From: Oscillatoria sp. SIO1A7
Lineage (GTDB): Bacteria; Cyanobacteriota; Cyanobacteriia; Cyanobacteriales; Laspinemataceae
Length of the DNA: 41,168 nucleotides
Reading direction: 5' to 3'
Assembly (NCBI GenBank): GCA_010672965.1
Contig: JAAHFN010000060.1
Span: 1-41,168, forward strand
Positions 15,775 to 23,659 of this stretch are shown here, piece by piece. The number at the start of each line of letters is the position of its first letter. Within the stretch, counting starts at the first letter, position 1. A program made the position numbers and the translations under genes. The notes under the pieces are model-generated. The model was not told the origin of the DNA, did no database searches, and saw only the letters and a program-made list of their open reading frames with translations.

Positions 15775-16116
15775 CTTGGGCATTTAACATTACTTTACAT
15801 ATTACTGGGCCGCCTCTCAGGAAGCAAGCCTCATATATTTATATAAAAGTTAAACTATAAGCTTTTATTTTACTTTTGCATTAGAAACTATTGGGAAAAA
15901 GATAGTTGCACTTAAGGTTTTTTAAAGTAAACTCTAGTTAATTAAGAAAATCTAAACAATAGATTTGGCTCCATATAGGAGCGGGTCCGTTAAGCGGGCC
16001 AAGCCAGAATCGATAGGGTTCAATATATGCGGACCCAGACAAGGTAGAAAAAATTTAGGTCCCTCAATAGAGGGTACGCAGTAAAACCCAAATTAATTTA
16101 GTAATGAGAACCAATC

Positions 16117-17808
16117 ATGCAGCTTGTCAATAAGATCCATTTTAGAAACATACGCGGGGACATGTTCGGCGGTCTGACCGCAGCCGTCATTGCATTGCCG
16201 ATGGCCTTAACCTTCGGTGTTGCCTCCGGTGCTGGCGCAGCATCCGGTTTGTGGGGAGCGGTCTTAGTTGGATTCTTTGCTTCTCTATTTGGCGGGACTG
16301 CTACCCTCATCTCCGAACCCACTGGTCCGATGACCGTGGTTATGACCGCCGTTATTGCCAACTTAAGCGCTGCCGATCCCGATAACGGTATGGCTATGGC
16401 CTTTACCGTCGTTATGATGGCTGGGGTTTTCCAGATCCTTTTCGGGACTTTGCGCCTCGGAAAATACGTCACGATGATGCCCTACACCGTGATTTCCGGC
16501 TTCATGTCCGGCATCGGCATCATCCTTGTCATTCTCCAATTCGCCCCGTTCCTCGGACAAGCCAGTCCCAAGGGAGGCGTTATCGGAACCCTGCAAGCCA
16601 TTCCGGAACTGCTGGGTAACATCCAACCAGCAGAAACCGTACTGGCAGCAACGGCAGTCGCCATTATCTGGTTCTTGCCTGCCAAAGTCAAACGAATAGT
16701 TCCCCCTCAATTGCTGGCACTGATTGCTGGCACGGTCTTGTCCTTGGTCTTGTTTCCGGATGTGGATATTCGCCGCATCGGTGAAATTCCCACCAGCTTC
16801 CCCGAGATGCAACAGCCGACCTTCTCCTTCGACCAGATTCAGCTCATGTTCGTGGATGCCGCTGTCTTGGGTATGTTGGGCTGTATCGACGCGCTATTAA
16901 CCTCTACGATCGCCGACAGTTTGACTCGTACCGAACATGATTCCAATAAAGAATTAATCGGACAAGGTTTAGGTAACTTAATCTCTGGCTTGTTTGGCGG
17001 TATTGCTGGAGCTGGAGCGACGATGGGAACCGTCGTTAACATTCAAGCTGGCGGACGAACTGCTCTATCGGGTTTGACTCGCGCCGGTGTCTTGCTAGTG
17101 GTTGTCTTGGGTGCTGGTAAATTAGCTGGAACGATTCCTCTGGCAGTCTTGGCCGGGATTGCTCTCAAAGTCGGTATCGATATTATCGACTGGAATTTCT
17201 TGAAGCGGGCGCATAAAGTTTCCATTAAAGGTGCGGTCATTATGTATGGGGTGATTGCCCTAACCGTGCTGGTGGATTTGATTGCAGCCGTCGGCATTGG
17301 GGTCTTCATCGCCAACATCTTGACTATCGATCGCATGAGTTCCCTGCAAGCGCGCTCCGTTAAAGTAATTACCGATTCCGATGACTCCATCCAACTCGAT
17401 CCCAACGAAAAACGCTGGCTCGATGAGGGTAACGGTCGCATCCTCCTGTTCCAATTAAGCGGCCCGATGATATTCGGCGTGGCCAAAGCGATTTCCCGCC
17501 AGCATAATGCGATCGGCGACTGCGATGCTATAGTCTTCGACTTACAAAACGTCCCCTATCTCGGCGTTACTGCATCTTTAGCTCTGGAAAATGCCATTAA
17601 GGAAGCAGTAGAGAAAGAACGCCAGGTCTTCATTGTCGGAGCAAACGAACAAACCAAACGCCGTCTCAAAAAACTGCTCGCGGACAGTTTCCTTCCCGAG
17701 AATCGGTTCTATATGGATCGGGCACAAGCTTTACAGGATTCAGTGGAGGCTATCTTCCCGCAATCTCCCGACCTTAGCCTCAACTTAGATTCGCCAGCCA
17801 AAATCTAA
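16117..17808 (+). CDS. bicA: BicA, Na+-dependent bicarbonate transporter (SulP family)
   Basis: 563 residues, typical for BicA. It is an inner-membrane transporter that brings HCO3- into the cell with Na+ for the CO2-concentrating mechanism. The N-terminal about 400 residues form the 14-helix SulP core, starting GGLTAAVIALPMALTFGVAS and including EPTGPMTVVMTAV and a CIDALLTS segment. TRTEHDSNKELIGQGLGN followed by GGIAGAGATMGTV is the characteristic SulP/BicA stretch. Residues about 440-545 form the cytoplasmic STAS domain (ILLFQLSGPMIFGVAKAI, IVFDLQNVPYLGVTASLALE), important for regulation and assembly. The gene heads a cluster with Mrp Na+/H+ antiporter genes, which fits sodium recycling. 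A hairpin at 17863-17886 follows it. The SulP family also contains sulfate carriers, but the sequence and neighbourhood favour BicA. Confidence 0.93.
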   Translation: MQLVNKIHFRNIRGDMFGGLTAAVIALPMALTFGVASGAGAASGLWGAVLVGFFASLFGGTATLISEPTGPMTVVMTAVIANLSAADPDNGMAMAFTVVMMAGVFQILFGTLRLGKYVTMMPYTVISGFMSGIGIILVILQFAPFLGQASPKGGVIGTLQAIPELLGNIQPAETVLAATAVAIIWFLPAKVKRIVPPQLLALIAGTVLSLVLFPDVDIRRIGEIPTSFPEMQQPTFSFDQIQLMFVDAAVLGMLGCIDALLTSTIADSLTRTEHDSNKELIGQGLGNLISGLFGGIAGAGATMGTVVNIQAGGRTALSGLTRAGVLLVVVLGAGKLAGTIPLAVLAGIALKVGIDIIDWNFLKRAHKVSIKGAVIMYGVIALTVLVDLIAAVGIGVFIANILTIDRMSSLQARSVKVITDSDDSIQLDPNEKRWLDEGNGRILLFQLSGPMIFGVAKAISRQHNAIGDCDAIVFDLQNVPYLGVTASLALENAIKEAVEKERQVFIVGANEQTKRRLKKLLADSFLPENRFYMDRAQALQDSVEAIFPQSPDLSLNLDSPAKI

Positions 17809-17862
17809 AGAATGAAAAATCAAAAATTCAATAGGTCAATTGTCTGATGAATTTAAGGATCT

Positions 17863-17886
17863 ATGGTGCGACTCAAATCGCACCAT
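17863..17886 (+). terminator. Terminator-like hairpin after bicA
   Basis: ATGGTGCGA (17863-17871), six-base loop, TCGCACCAT (17878-17886), followed by TTCTG. It lies 54 bp after the bicA stop and has only a weak T-tract. It may reduce or stop read-through into mrpC. Confidence 0.6.
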
Positions 17887-17965
17887 TTCTGTACTAAGGA
17901 AGTTCGGAAGATGGGGGCTCGTAGCAATTCATCGTCCCTTGTCCAATGCCCAATGCCATCCCCCC

Positions 17966-18268
17966 TTTCAAGGGTATGTTTTTTATAATCCTCCTTTTTG
18001 ACGGGTCGGTGGGCTACATGGGTTTCTGAGGCGAAGCATTCCAATACAATAATTTCTGTTAATGCCCAATGCCATCCCCCCTTTCAAGGGTATGTTTTTT
18101 ATAATCCTCCTTTTTGACAGGTCGGTGGGCTACATGGGTTTCTGGGGCGAAGCATTCCAATACAATAATTTTTGTTATGGAACAAAAGCTGTCTCGGGAA
18201 TGCTGTCGCCCCTACACTTTAATACCCGATCGGACTTATCAAAAAAATCAAATGTAAAAAACCTACCC
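17966..18268. mobile_element. MITE-like element, TTTCAAGGGTATG family, copy with 116-bp internal duplication
   Basis: The left terminal repeat occurs twice, at 17966-17985 and 18082-18101. The spacing is 116 bp, and the sequence between (GGGCTACATGGGTTTCTG, GCGAAGCATTCCAATACAAT) is repeated, so a 116-bp block has been duplicated in tandem. The degenerate right end TAAAAAACCTACCC is at 18255-18268. The interior includes GGGAATGCTGTCGCCCCTAC as in other copies. Confidence 0.78.
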
Positions 18269-18423
18269 CTGCTCCCTGTCCCCAAGTCTCCCTGTCCCCA
18301 AGTCCCCAAGTCCCCAAGTCCCCAAGTCCCCCCACACCCTCAACTATGTAAACAACCTACCCCTGCTCCCTGTCCCCAAGTCTCCCTGTCCCCAAGTCCC
18401 CCCACACCCCACACCCCACACCT
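18269..18423. repeat. C-rich tandem repeats before mrpC
   Basis: Runs of GTCCCCAAGTCCCC-type octads and a second copy of the block CCTACCCCTGCTCCCTGTCC (18265 and 18355). They reach the ATG of mrpC, so its ribosome site is not recognisable and translation may depend on the repeat context. Confidence 0.8.
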
Positions 18424-18765
18424 ATGTTTCTCCTAGAAGCCTGCATTTTCGCAACCGTAATGTGCGGATTTTTCGGAATCATCTTTAAAAAGAACTTGAT
18501 GATGAAAATCATCTCGATGGATGTGATGAGTACCGGAACTATAGCCTACTATGTGTTGGTCGCCTCCCGAGGGGGATGGTTCGCTCCGATCGCCTCGGAA
18601 AACCCGCACGCTCCTTACGCCGATCCGGTTCCCCAAGCAGTAATCTTAACGGCTATAGTGATTGGCTTTTCCATCCAAGCGCTGATGCTGGTAGCAGTTA
18701 TGAAACTCTCTCGCGACAATCCTACTTTGGAATGCAGCGAAATAGAAAAAAATAATATGCCATAA
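18424..18765 (+). CDS. mrpC: Mrp Na+/H+ antiporter subunit C (NuoK-like)
   Basis: 113 residues, three predicted membrane helices (about 2-21, 27-47, 71-94). It begins LEACIFATVMCGFFGIIFKK, continues NLMMKIISMDVMSTGTIAYYV and has DPVPQAVILTAIVIGFSIQA, the conserved MrpC/NuoK-type core. It is part of the hetero-oligomeric membrane antiporter that exchanges Na+ for H+. It is the first gene of the cluster, 25 bp before mrpD. The start is the ATG after C-rich repeats, chosen by alignment with the family length rather than by a ribosome site. Confidence 0.88.
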   Translation: MFLLEACIFATVMCGFFGIIFKKNLMMKIISMDVMSTGTIAYYVLVASRGGWFAPIASENPHAPYADPVPQAVILTAIVIGFSIQALMLVAVMKLSRDNPTLECSEIEKNNMP

Positions 18766-18790
18766 TTGCCCCATAATTTCCTCCCGTACA

Positions 18791-20257
18791 ATGACTTCTA
18801 TGACTGCCGTAACGATCGCCTGGATAGCCCTCACTCTTTTTATAGGATTCACGATTTATCTGGTTCCGAAAGTAGATCGCTATCTGTCTATTGTCGTCGC
18901 CTTGGCTTCCCTGGCCTACGGACTGGGGAGAATTTTCGATAATTCACCTGTTAACTTGCAACTGCTGGATCGTTTTGGGGTAACCTTAACGGTCGATTCC
19001 TTAAGCGGCTACTTTATCTTAACGAATGCTCTGGTGACGGCAGCGGTCGTTCTCTATTGCTGGCAAACTGATAAAACGGCTTTTTTCTACACCCAGCTCG
19101 TCATTTTACATGGCAGCGTCAATTCTGTTTTTATTTGTGCGGACTTTATCAGCTTGTACGTTGCCTTAGAAGTCATTAGTATTGCGGTATTTTTAATAAT
19201 CGCCTATCCCCGCAGCGATCGCTCTATTTGGGTGGCATTGCGCTACTTGTTCATCAGCAATACAGCAATGCTGTTTTATACCATAGGAGCCGTACTCGTC
19301 TATCAATCCAGTCATTCTTTTGCCTTTGCCAGTTTGAGTCAAGCACCGACAGAGGCGATCGCCCTCATTTTTGTCGGCCTGCTCACCAAAGGAGGAATCT
19401 TTATTTCCGGTATGTGGCTTCCTTTAACTCACTCGGAATCGGAAACACCCGTATCTGCCTTGTTGTCGGGTTCGGTGATTAAAACTGGCGTCTTTCCAAT
19501 GGTACGCTGCGCTCTAACGGTCGAAGAAATTCAGCCAATGGTTGGTATTTTTGCGGTCGGGACGGCATTGCTCGGCGTCGGTTATGCCATCTTCGAGCAG
19601 GATACGAAACGGATGTTGGCTTGGAGTACGATTTCGCAATTGGGATTTGTGATGATCTCGCCGGCAAACGCTGGTTTCTACGCCCTAACTCACGGCGTTG
19701 CCAAAGCATCCCTGTTTTCGATCGCTGGCAATTTACCCAGCCGCAACTTGCGCGAATTGCAACAAACCCGAATTCCAACTCCAGTTTGGATCGCCTTATC
19801 CATCGCCGCCTTGTCCGTTGCCGGTTGTCCTTTATTGGCTGGTTTCGGAGCGAAAATATTGGCGCTCAAGCAGCTAGATTACTGGCAGGCGATCGGCGCT
19901 AACCTTGCTGCGATGGGAACGGCTCTGGTCTGCGCCAAGTTGATTTTTCTTCCCCACGGCAATCCAGAAAATCCAGAAAAAGCAAAACCCGTTAAACTCG
20001 GTCTCTGGTTGGCGGTAGTTCCTTTACTCGGCGTACTGGTCCTAGCCAATGGATTCTACTTGCCAGCCTATACTGCTGCCAATCTTCTCAAAGCCTCGGT
20101 CTCCATTGGCATCGGCTGGCTTATATATTTTGTTATTTACTGCTCCCTGGCTCGACGCTTTACCTTTAAACTCCCAAGAATGTTCGAGCAGTTCGATCAT
20201 CTCATTGGGATTATGAGTCTGATGTTAGTCTTGCTTTTTTGGATGGTGCTAGAATGA
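18791..20257 (+). CDS. mrpD: Mrp Na+/H+ antiporter subunit D (ND2/4/5-like)
   Basis: 488 residues with about 14 membrane helices, the family norm. Conserved proton-channel features are visible: SLYVALEVISIAVFLI (with the essential-type Glu), the GLLTKGGIFISGMWLPLTHS segment with its Lys and His, ALLSGSVIKTGVF, and the QDTKRMLAWSTISQLGF block shared with complex I antiporter-like subunits. It forms one of the two ion pathways of Mrp. Its last codon overlaps mrpE by four bases (ATGA). Many cyanobacterial mrp clusters carry two mrpD-like genes; only one is present here. An ATG at 18800 is an alternative start. Confidence 0.92.
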   Translation: MTSMTAVTIAWIALTLFIGFTIYLVPKVDRYLSIVVALASLAYGLGRIFDNSPVNLQLLDRFGVTLTVDSLSGYFILTNALVTAAVVLYCWQTDKTAFFYTQLVILHGSVNSVFICADFISLYVALEVISIAVFLIIAYPRSDRSIWVALRYLFISNTAMLFYTIGAVLVYQSSHSFAFASLSQAPTEAIALIFVGLLTKGGIFISGMWLPLTHSESETPVSALLSGSVIKTGVFPMVRCALTVEEIQPMVGIFAVGTALLGVGYAIFEQDTKRMLAWSTISQLGFVMISPANAGFYALTHGVAKASLFSIAGNLPSRNLRELQQTRIPTPVWIALSIAALSVAGCPLLAGFGAKILALKQLDYWQAIGANLAAMGTALVCAKLIFLPHGNPENPEKAKPVKLGLWLAVVPLLGVLVLANGFYLPAYTAANLLKASVSIGIGWLIYFVIYCSLARRFTFKLPRMFEQFDHLIGIMSLMLVLLFWMVLE

Positions 20258-20670
20258 TTGGAATTCTCGATATCTTATTGCGGTTGACGATTTGGTTTTT
20301 GCTGACTGCCGACCTCAGCTTGCCCAATATCTTTATTGGCGTGGCGATCGCGCTTTTGTTGCCGCGCAGCAGCTACATAAAACCGGGCATAATTAAAGAT
20401 TGGTTGCGGGTGTTGTGGGAGGTCATCGTTGCCATTCCCCAAGCTTATATAGAAGCCTTTGAAATTATGATTTTCCCCCATAATGGGGAAGACGTCGTAC
20501 TGGAAAGAGTCAAGCCCAATCGCAGCCCGGGACTAATTTTTTTAGATATTTTTCTAATTACTTTTACACCAAAAACGATTGTCTTAAAATGCCGCGAAGA
20601 CGGTTGGTATGAAGTTCATCGCATCCGACGGAAGAAAAAGGGCGATCTCAAATCCGGGCGATCGTTATAA
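20254..20670 (+). CDS. mrpE: Mrp Na+/H+ antiporter subunit E
   Basis: 138 residues from the ATG that overlaps the mrpD stop as ATGA; an upstream in-frame start at 20239 lies inside mrpD and is less likely. It has two or three N-terminal helices (ILDILLRLTIWFLLTADL, PNIFIGVAIALLLP), then the typical MrpE pattern WLRVLWEVIVAIPQAYIEAF and TFTPKTIVLKCREDGWYEVH, with TPxT well conserved. The tail is basic (RRKKKGDLKSGR). It is structural in the Mrp complex. About 200 bp of stacked hairpin repeats separate it from mrpF, which is unusual because E and F normally overlap or nearly so. Confidence 0.9.
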   Translation: MIGILDILLRLTIWFLLTADLSLPNIFIGVAIALLLPRSSYIKPGIIKDWLRVLWEVIVAIPQAYIEAFEIMIFPHNGEDVVLERVKPNRSPGLIFLDIFLITFTPKTIVLKCREDGWYEVHRIRRKKKGDLKSGRSL

Positions 20671-20678
20671 AAGTCTTG

Positions 20679-20845
20679 CGTAGGAAGGGCGGAGCGCCTG
20701 GGAGCTATCCCCGGGGAGGGACAGGCGCTCCGCCCTTCCTACGGGGGGGTTACCTTCCTCGTTGTAGGGGCGAGAGCGCGAAATCGCCCCTACATACCGA
20801 TGCCCTAGGTAGGGACAGGCGAGACGCCCGTCCTACGGGGGTTTA
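20679..20845. repeat. Three stacked hairpin repeats between mrpE and mrpF
   Basis: Hairpin 1 has a perfect 22-bp stem, 20679-20700 against 20722-20743, enclosing 21 bases; its core is GGAAGGGCGGAGCGCCTG. Hairpin 2 is GTAGGGGCGA...TCGCCCCTAC (about 20764-20793). Hairpin 3 is GTAGGGACAGGCG-AGA-CGCCCGTCCTAC (about 20812-20839), slightly imperfect. All end in GTAGG/CCTAC, as do many repeats in the window. Confidence 0.88.
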
Positions 20846-20873
20846 CAAATTTGTTGTGTGGGGAAGATTAGAT

Positions 20874-21125
20874 ATGAATTGGATTGTTATTGCCATGATT
20901 TTAGCCCTGCTGATTCCCATCTACGAGGCGTGGCAGGATGACGATATTTGGCAAAAAATGCTGGCCTTTGCCAGTATTGCTACCAAAACATCAATAGCCA
21001 TTTTGGTTATCTCCGTCTTGCGAGATGATTGGACTATCGGGGTGGTTGGCGTATTAATCTTAAGTGTCGGCAATGCGGCTTTAATGCTCTTAGCTCATTT
21101 ACTCAGACGGCTGAACGAGGTATGA
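20874..21125 (+). CDS. mrpF: Mrp Na+/H+ antiporter subunit F
   Basis: 83 residues from ATG 20874, with GGGGAAGA a few bases upstream; the longer open frame to its left covers only hairpin repeats and is not coding. It shows three membrane helices: NWIVIAMILALLIPIYEAW, KTSIAILVISVLRD and VVGVLILSVGNAALMLLAHL, matching MrpF in size and pattern although the family is weakly conserved. Its position between mrpE and mrpG supports the call. It is cut off from both neighbours by repeats (203 and 688 bp), so co-transcription is in doubt. Confidence 0.82.
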   Translation: MNWIVIAMILALLIPIYEAWQDDDIWQKMLAFASIATKTSIAILVISVLRDDWTIGVVGVLILSVGNAALMLLAHLLRRLNEV

Positions 21126-21504
21126 TACAAACTAACCTAGGGTGTAGGGTGTGGGGTGTGGGGTGTAGGGAAACTTCATGCTATTTTTCCGTTCGCGCCC
21201 CGCGTCTCCGTAAGGAGAATCGCGCTTTGCGAGCCGGAAAGTTCTACAGGAACGGAGGAGTAGGTATGCTCGTCGTGACGATACCCAATGGTCGCAAAAA
21301 CGACGAACAAGCCTCCATCACTAAGCTATTACGCATTTAAATTGGTGACCCATACCGCAACGCGACACCCGCAACCAAAGAGCTAGCACGCCGGGAGAGG
21401 TCCCTTTTTCTCCCAATCTAAATGCGCGACAGCTTAACACCCTACCCCTAACCACTCCCAGGAGGAGAACCCGATTTATTCCCCTGCTGGGAGGGGTCAG
21501 GGAC
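21126..21504. other. Gene-free repeat region between mrpF and mrpG
   Basis: Heptads GGTGTGG/GGTGTAG run at 21137-21168. The rest, with AGGAATGGAG-like and CGACGAACAAGCCTC motifs, recalls the region 7.9-8.0 kb (CGACGAACAAGCCTCGCAG), so this is another dispersed repeat. No coding sequence was recognised. Confidence 0.6.
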
Positions 21505-21640
21505 TTTCAAGGGTATGTTTTTTATAATCTTCCTAAATGAGCGCAATCGTTGGGCTGCATGGGTTTCTGGGGCGAAGCATTCCAATACACAGGTTGTGTC
21601 TAAAGGCAAAATATGTCTCGGGAATGCTGTCGCCCCTACG
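21505..21640. mobile_element. MITE-like element, TTTCAAGGGTATG family, partial copy
   Basis: The left terminal repeat is at 21505-21524 (TTTCAAGGGTATGTTTTTTA). The interior shows TGGGCTGCATGGGTTTCTGG, GCGAAGCATTCCAATACAC and CGGGAATGCTGTCGCCCCTA. No right terminal repeat was found, so the copy is truncated. Confidence 0.78.
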
Positions 21641-21675
21641 ATACTGGATGGGAACACTTCACTTTTGCAACCAAT

Positions 21676-21729
21676 AGCCCTCTTGGGCTTTGTTTGTGTA
21701 GCCGCGCCTTTAGGCGTTAGGCGGCAGCG
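21676..21729. repeat. 54-bp dispersed hairpin module
   Basis: AGCCC...GGGCT hairpin followed by TTTGTTTGTGTAGCCGCGCC and TTAGGCGTTAGGCGGCAGCG. It is almost identical, in reverse orientation, to 38911-38964, where it forms the centre of another inverted-repeat element. The remaining bases to mrpG hold nothing recognisable. Confidence 0.8.
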
Positions 21730-21813
21730 TACAAAATTGAAATGCTCCCTACTGGATACCGAGCGTTGAATGCCAAATATAAATAAAAAGAGCTTAGATA
21801 ACTAAGATTTGAT

Positions 21814-22092
21814 ATGATAACAACTATATTGGGTTACTTCTGTATTGGACTTGGGGTTTTCTTTTGGTTTTGGGGAACCTTTCCTCTGCTGGGAAATCGC
21901 TCCGTTTTATTCAAATTACATAGTCTATCTGTTGCCGATACCCTCGGTTCGATGAGTATTATCGTCGGACTCCTGCTCAAAATACCCCGAGAATGGCCGC
22001 TATTGGTTTTGGCGCTCATCTCCCTGGCCATCTGGAATACGGTTTTAGGGTACGTCTTGGCTTATTGTTCTAGTTCTGGAGGTCAAAGATGA
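21814..22092 (+). CDS. mrpG: Mrp Na+/H+ antiporter subunit G
   Basis: 92 residues, three helices (about 3-23, 43-59, 65-85). It has the MrpG signature region RSVLFKLHSLSVADTLGSMS, in which LHxxxxxDTLG is conserved, then IIVGLLLK. It belongs to the membrane part of the Mrp complex. Its stop overlaps the start of the next gene as ATGA at 22089-22092, so translational coupling is likely. Upstream it is separated from mrpF by 688 bp of repeats, so it may need its own promoter. Confidence 0.9.
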   Translation: MITTILGYFCIGLGVFFWFWGTFPLLGNRSVLFKLHSLSVADTLGSMSIIVGLLLKIPREWPLLVLALISLAIWNTVLGYVLAYCSSSGGQR

Positions 22093-22748
22093 CGGAAGAT
22101 TTTTACATATTAGCGATCGCAGCTCTACTGCCCCTCACCGCTTGCATGCTAGTTTTTCAGGCCAACCCCTATCACGCTCTAGTTATTCGCGGCATTGTAG
22201 GGGCGATCGCTGCTTTAGTATATACCCTTTTCGGTGCTGCGGACGTAGCTTTGACCGAAGCATTAGTGGGGACGATGCTATCGATTACCCTCTACGCCGT
22301 TGCGGTGCGATCGTCCATGAGCATGCGTCTGGGTATACTCGAACCCGACTCGCAAGAGAGCGATTGTGCTGCGGATACGCTGGGCGATCGCCTAGATCCA
22401 GAATTGCTCTCGGGGTTGCGCAAAGCATTGAGCAATTACCATCTCCGTCTCGAACTCGTAGAATATGCCAGCCTTCCCGCCCTGCAAGCGGCTTTAATGG
22501 CAAAAGAAGTTCATTCAATTTGTCTTTTAGCGGAGCAGTTTTCCAACGGCGCATCGTATCATAACGGCCTGCATACTACCGGCGATCGCCCAACATACCA
22601 AATCCAAACCCGAGTCCAACGCCTTTATGAAATATTGCAGGGCAAACTAGAACCCAATTTAGCCAACTTCAGCTACGTCCAGCCGGCGATCGGCCAGGTC
22701 TCTGTCAAGAAAAAAACTGAAACTCCCGTCCCAGTGGAGGTGAAATAA
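22089..22748 (+). CDS. MrpA C-terminal-like subunit (DUF4040) with soluble tail
   Basis: 219 residues. The first about 75 form three helices (ILAIAALLPLTACMLVF, ALVIRGIVGAIAALVYTLFG, ADVALTEALVGTMLSITLYA) that match DUF4040, the part of MrpA after its complex-I-like core; the APDVALTEA-type motif is clear. Residues about 95-219 are hydrophilic and lack a recognised domain. Canonical MrpA is about 800 residues; cyanobacterial clusters commonly have only this piece, with the large half missing or supplied by MrpD-type subunits. It overlaps mrpG by four bases and mrpB by one, a tight operon. Confidence 0.83.
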   Translation: MTEDFYILAIAALLPLTACMLVFQANPYHALVIRGIVGAIAALVYTLFGAADVALTEALVGTMLSITLYAVAVRSSMSMRLGILEPDSQESDCAADTLGDRLDPELLSGLRKALSNYHLRLELVEYASLPALQAALMAKEVHSICLLAEQFSNGASYHNGLHTTGDRPTYQIQTRVQRLYEILQGKLEPNLANFSYVQPAIGQVSVKKKTETPVPVEVK

Positions 22749-23410
22749 TGAAATGGATTTACCTTGCTGCCGGAATAGCCCTATACGTCAAGATGCTGGT
22801 ATTTCCGAACTTGGAAATCGACCCAGCAGAATGGGCTATAGTCGATTGGATAGTAGAAGATACTGGAGTTCCCAATGCAGTTTCCGGCATTATTTTTAGG
22901 AACCGACTCTACGATACGATTTTCGAGGTAGTCGTCTTCACGATCGCCATTATGGGCGCAAAGTTTCTGCTCGCCAACGAACAACCCTCCTGCAATATTT
23001 ATCAATTTAACGATCGCCCCTCCATCGTACTGGCGCGATTGGGCGCTACCATCACCGCCTTAGTCAGTATCGAACTAGCCATCCGGGGACATTTAAGTCC
23101 GGGCGGCGGATTTGCGGCGGGGGTTGCTGGGGGCACGGCGATCGGTTTGGTTGCGATTACCTCTTCCTCAAAATGGATGGAGGAAATCTACAAGCGTTCA
23201 AAAGCTGCCATCTGGGAAAAAATATCGGTTTTGATTTTCATAGTCTTGGCGATTCTCTGCCTAGTAGGCATAGAGTTACCTCAGGGAGAATTGGGTGCAT
23301 TAGCGAGCGGTGGCTGGATTCCCTTGTTTAATCTATTGGTGGCTATCAAAGTTGCCCTGGGTTCCTGGGCTGCTATTTTAATATTCGTCCGCTATCGAGG
23401 CTTGCTTTGA
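22748..23410 (+). CDS. mrpB: Mrp Na+/H+ antiporter subunit B
   Basis: 220 residues with about six helices. The N-terminal part resembles the MnhB-linked segment VSGIIFRNRLYDTIFEVVVF, and from residue about 95 it shows the MnhB core: ATITALVSIELAIRGHLSPG followed by GGFAAGVAGGTAIGL, in which GHxSPGGGF is the strongest family mark. It ends ILIFVRYRGLL. The start codon overlaps the stop of the previous gene (TAATG-type coupling). This closes the cluster bicA-mrpC-D-E-F-G-A'-B; the next 249 bp contain AGCAGTC/AGCTTTC heptads (23433-23462) and no gene. Confidence 0.9.
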   Translation: MKWIYLAAGIALYVKMLVFPNLEIDPAEWAIVDWIVEDTGVPNAVSGIIFRNRLYDTIFEVVVFTIAIMGAKFLLANEQPSCNIYQFNDRPSIVLARLGATITALVSIELAIRGHLSPGGGFAAGVAGGTAIGLVAITSSSKWMEEIYKRSKAAIWEKISVLIFIVLAILCLVGIELPQGELGALASGGWIPLFNLLVAIKVALGSWAAILIFVRYRGLL

Positions 23411-23659
23411 AATTAAATTATTATTATAGCAGTCAGCAATCAGCTTTCAGCTTTCAGCTTATGCGCGGAGCTACGGCTGCGCCCCCAAATCTCCGCAAAC
23501 CGCTCGCCCGCAAAGCGCCCCTCTGCCCCAGGCCGCTACGCACCGATAAGATCGAAATAACAAAGGGCGATAGCTCCGAGCGTCTTGGCAGATGGGCAGG
23601 CATCAGTTGTCCTAAAATAGGAGTGTCACGCCAAAGCATGAAGTAAAAGGAGGCCAACA

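Noticed and set aside
16062-16075. Small hairpin in the bicA leader as a low-CO2 control element
   Set aside because: No recognisable CcmR/NdhR or CmpR binding pattern was found, and the five-bp stem alone is weak evidence.
20676-20873. N-terminal extension of MrpF (66 codons)
   Set aside because: It is translated hairpin repeat. The true MrpF begins at ATG 20874, and family length agrees.
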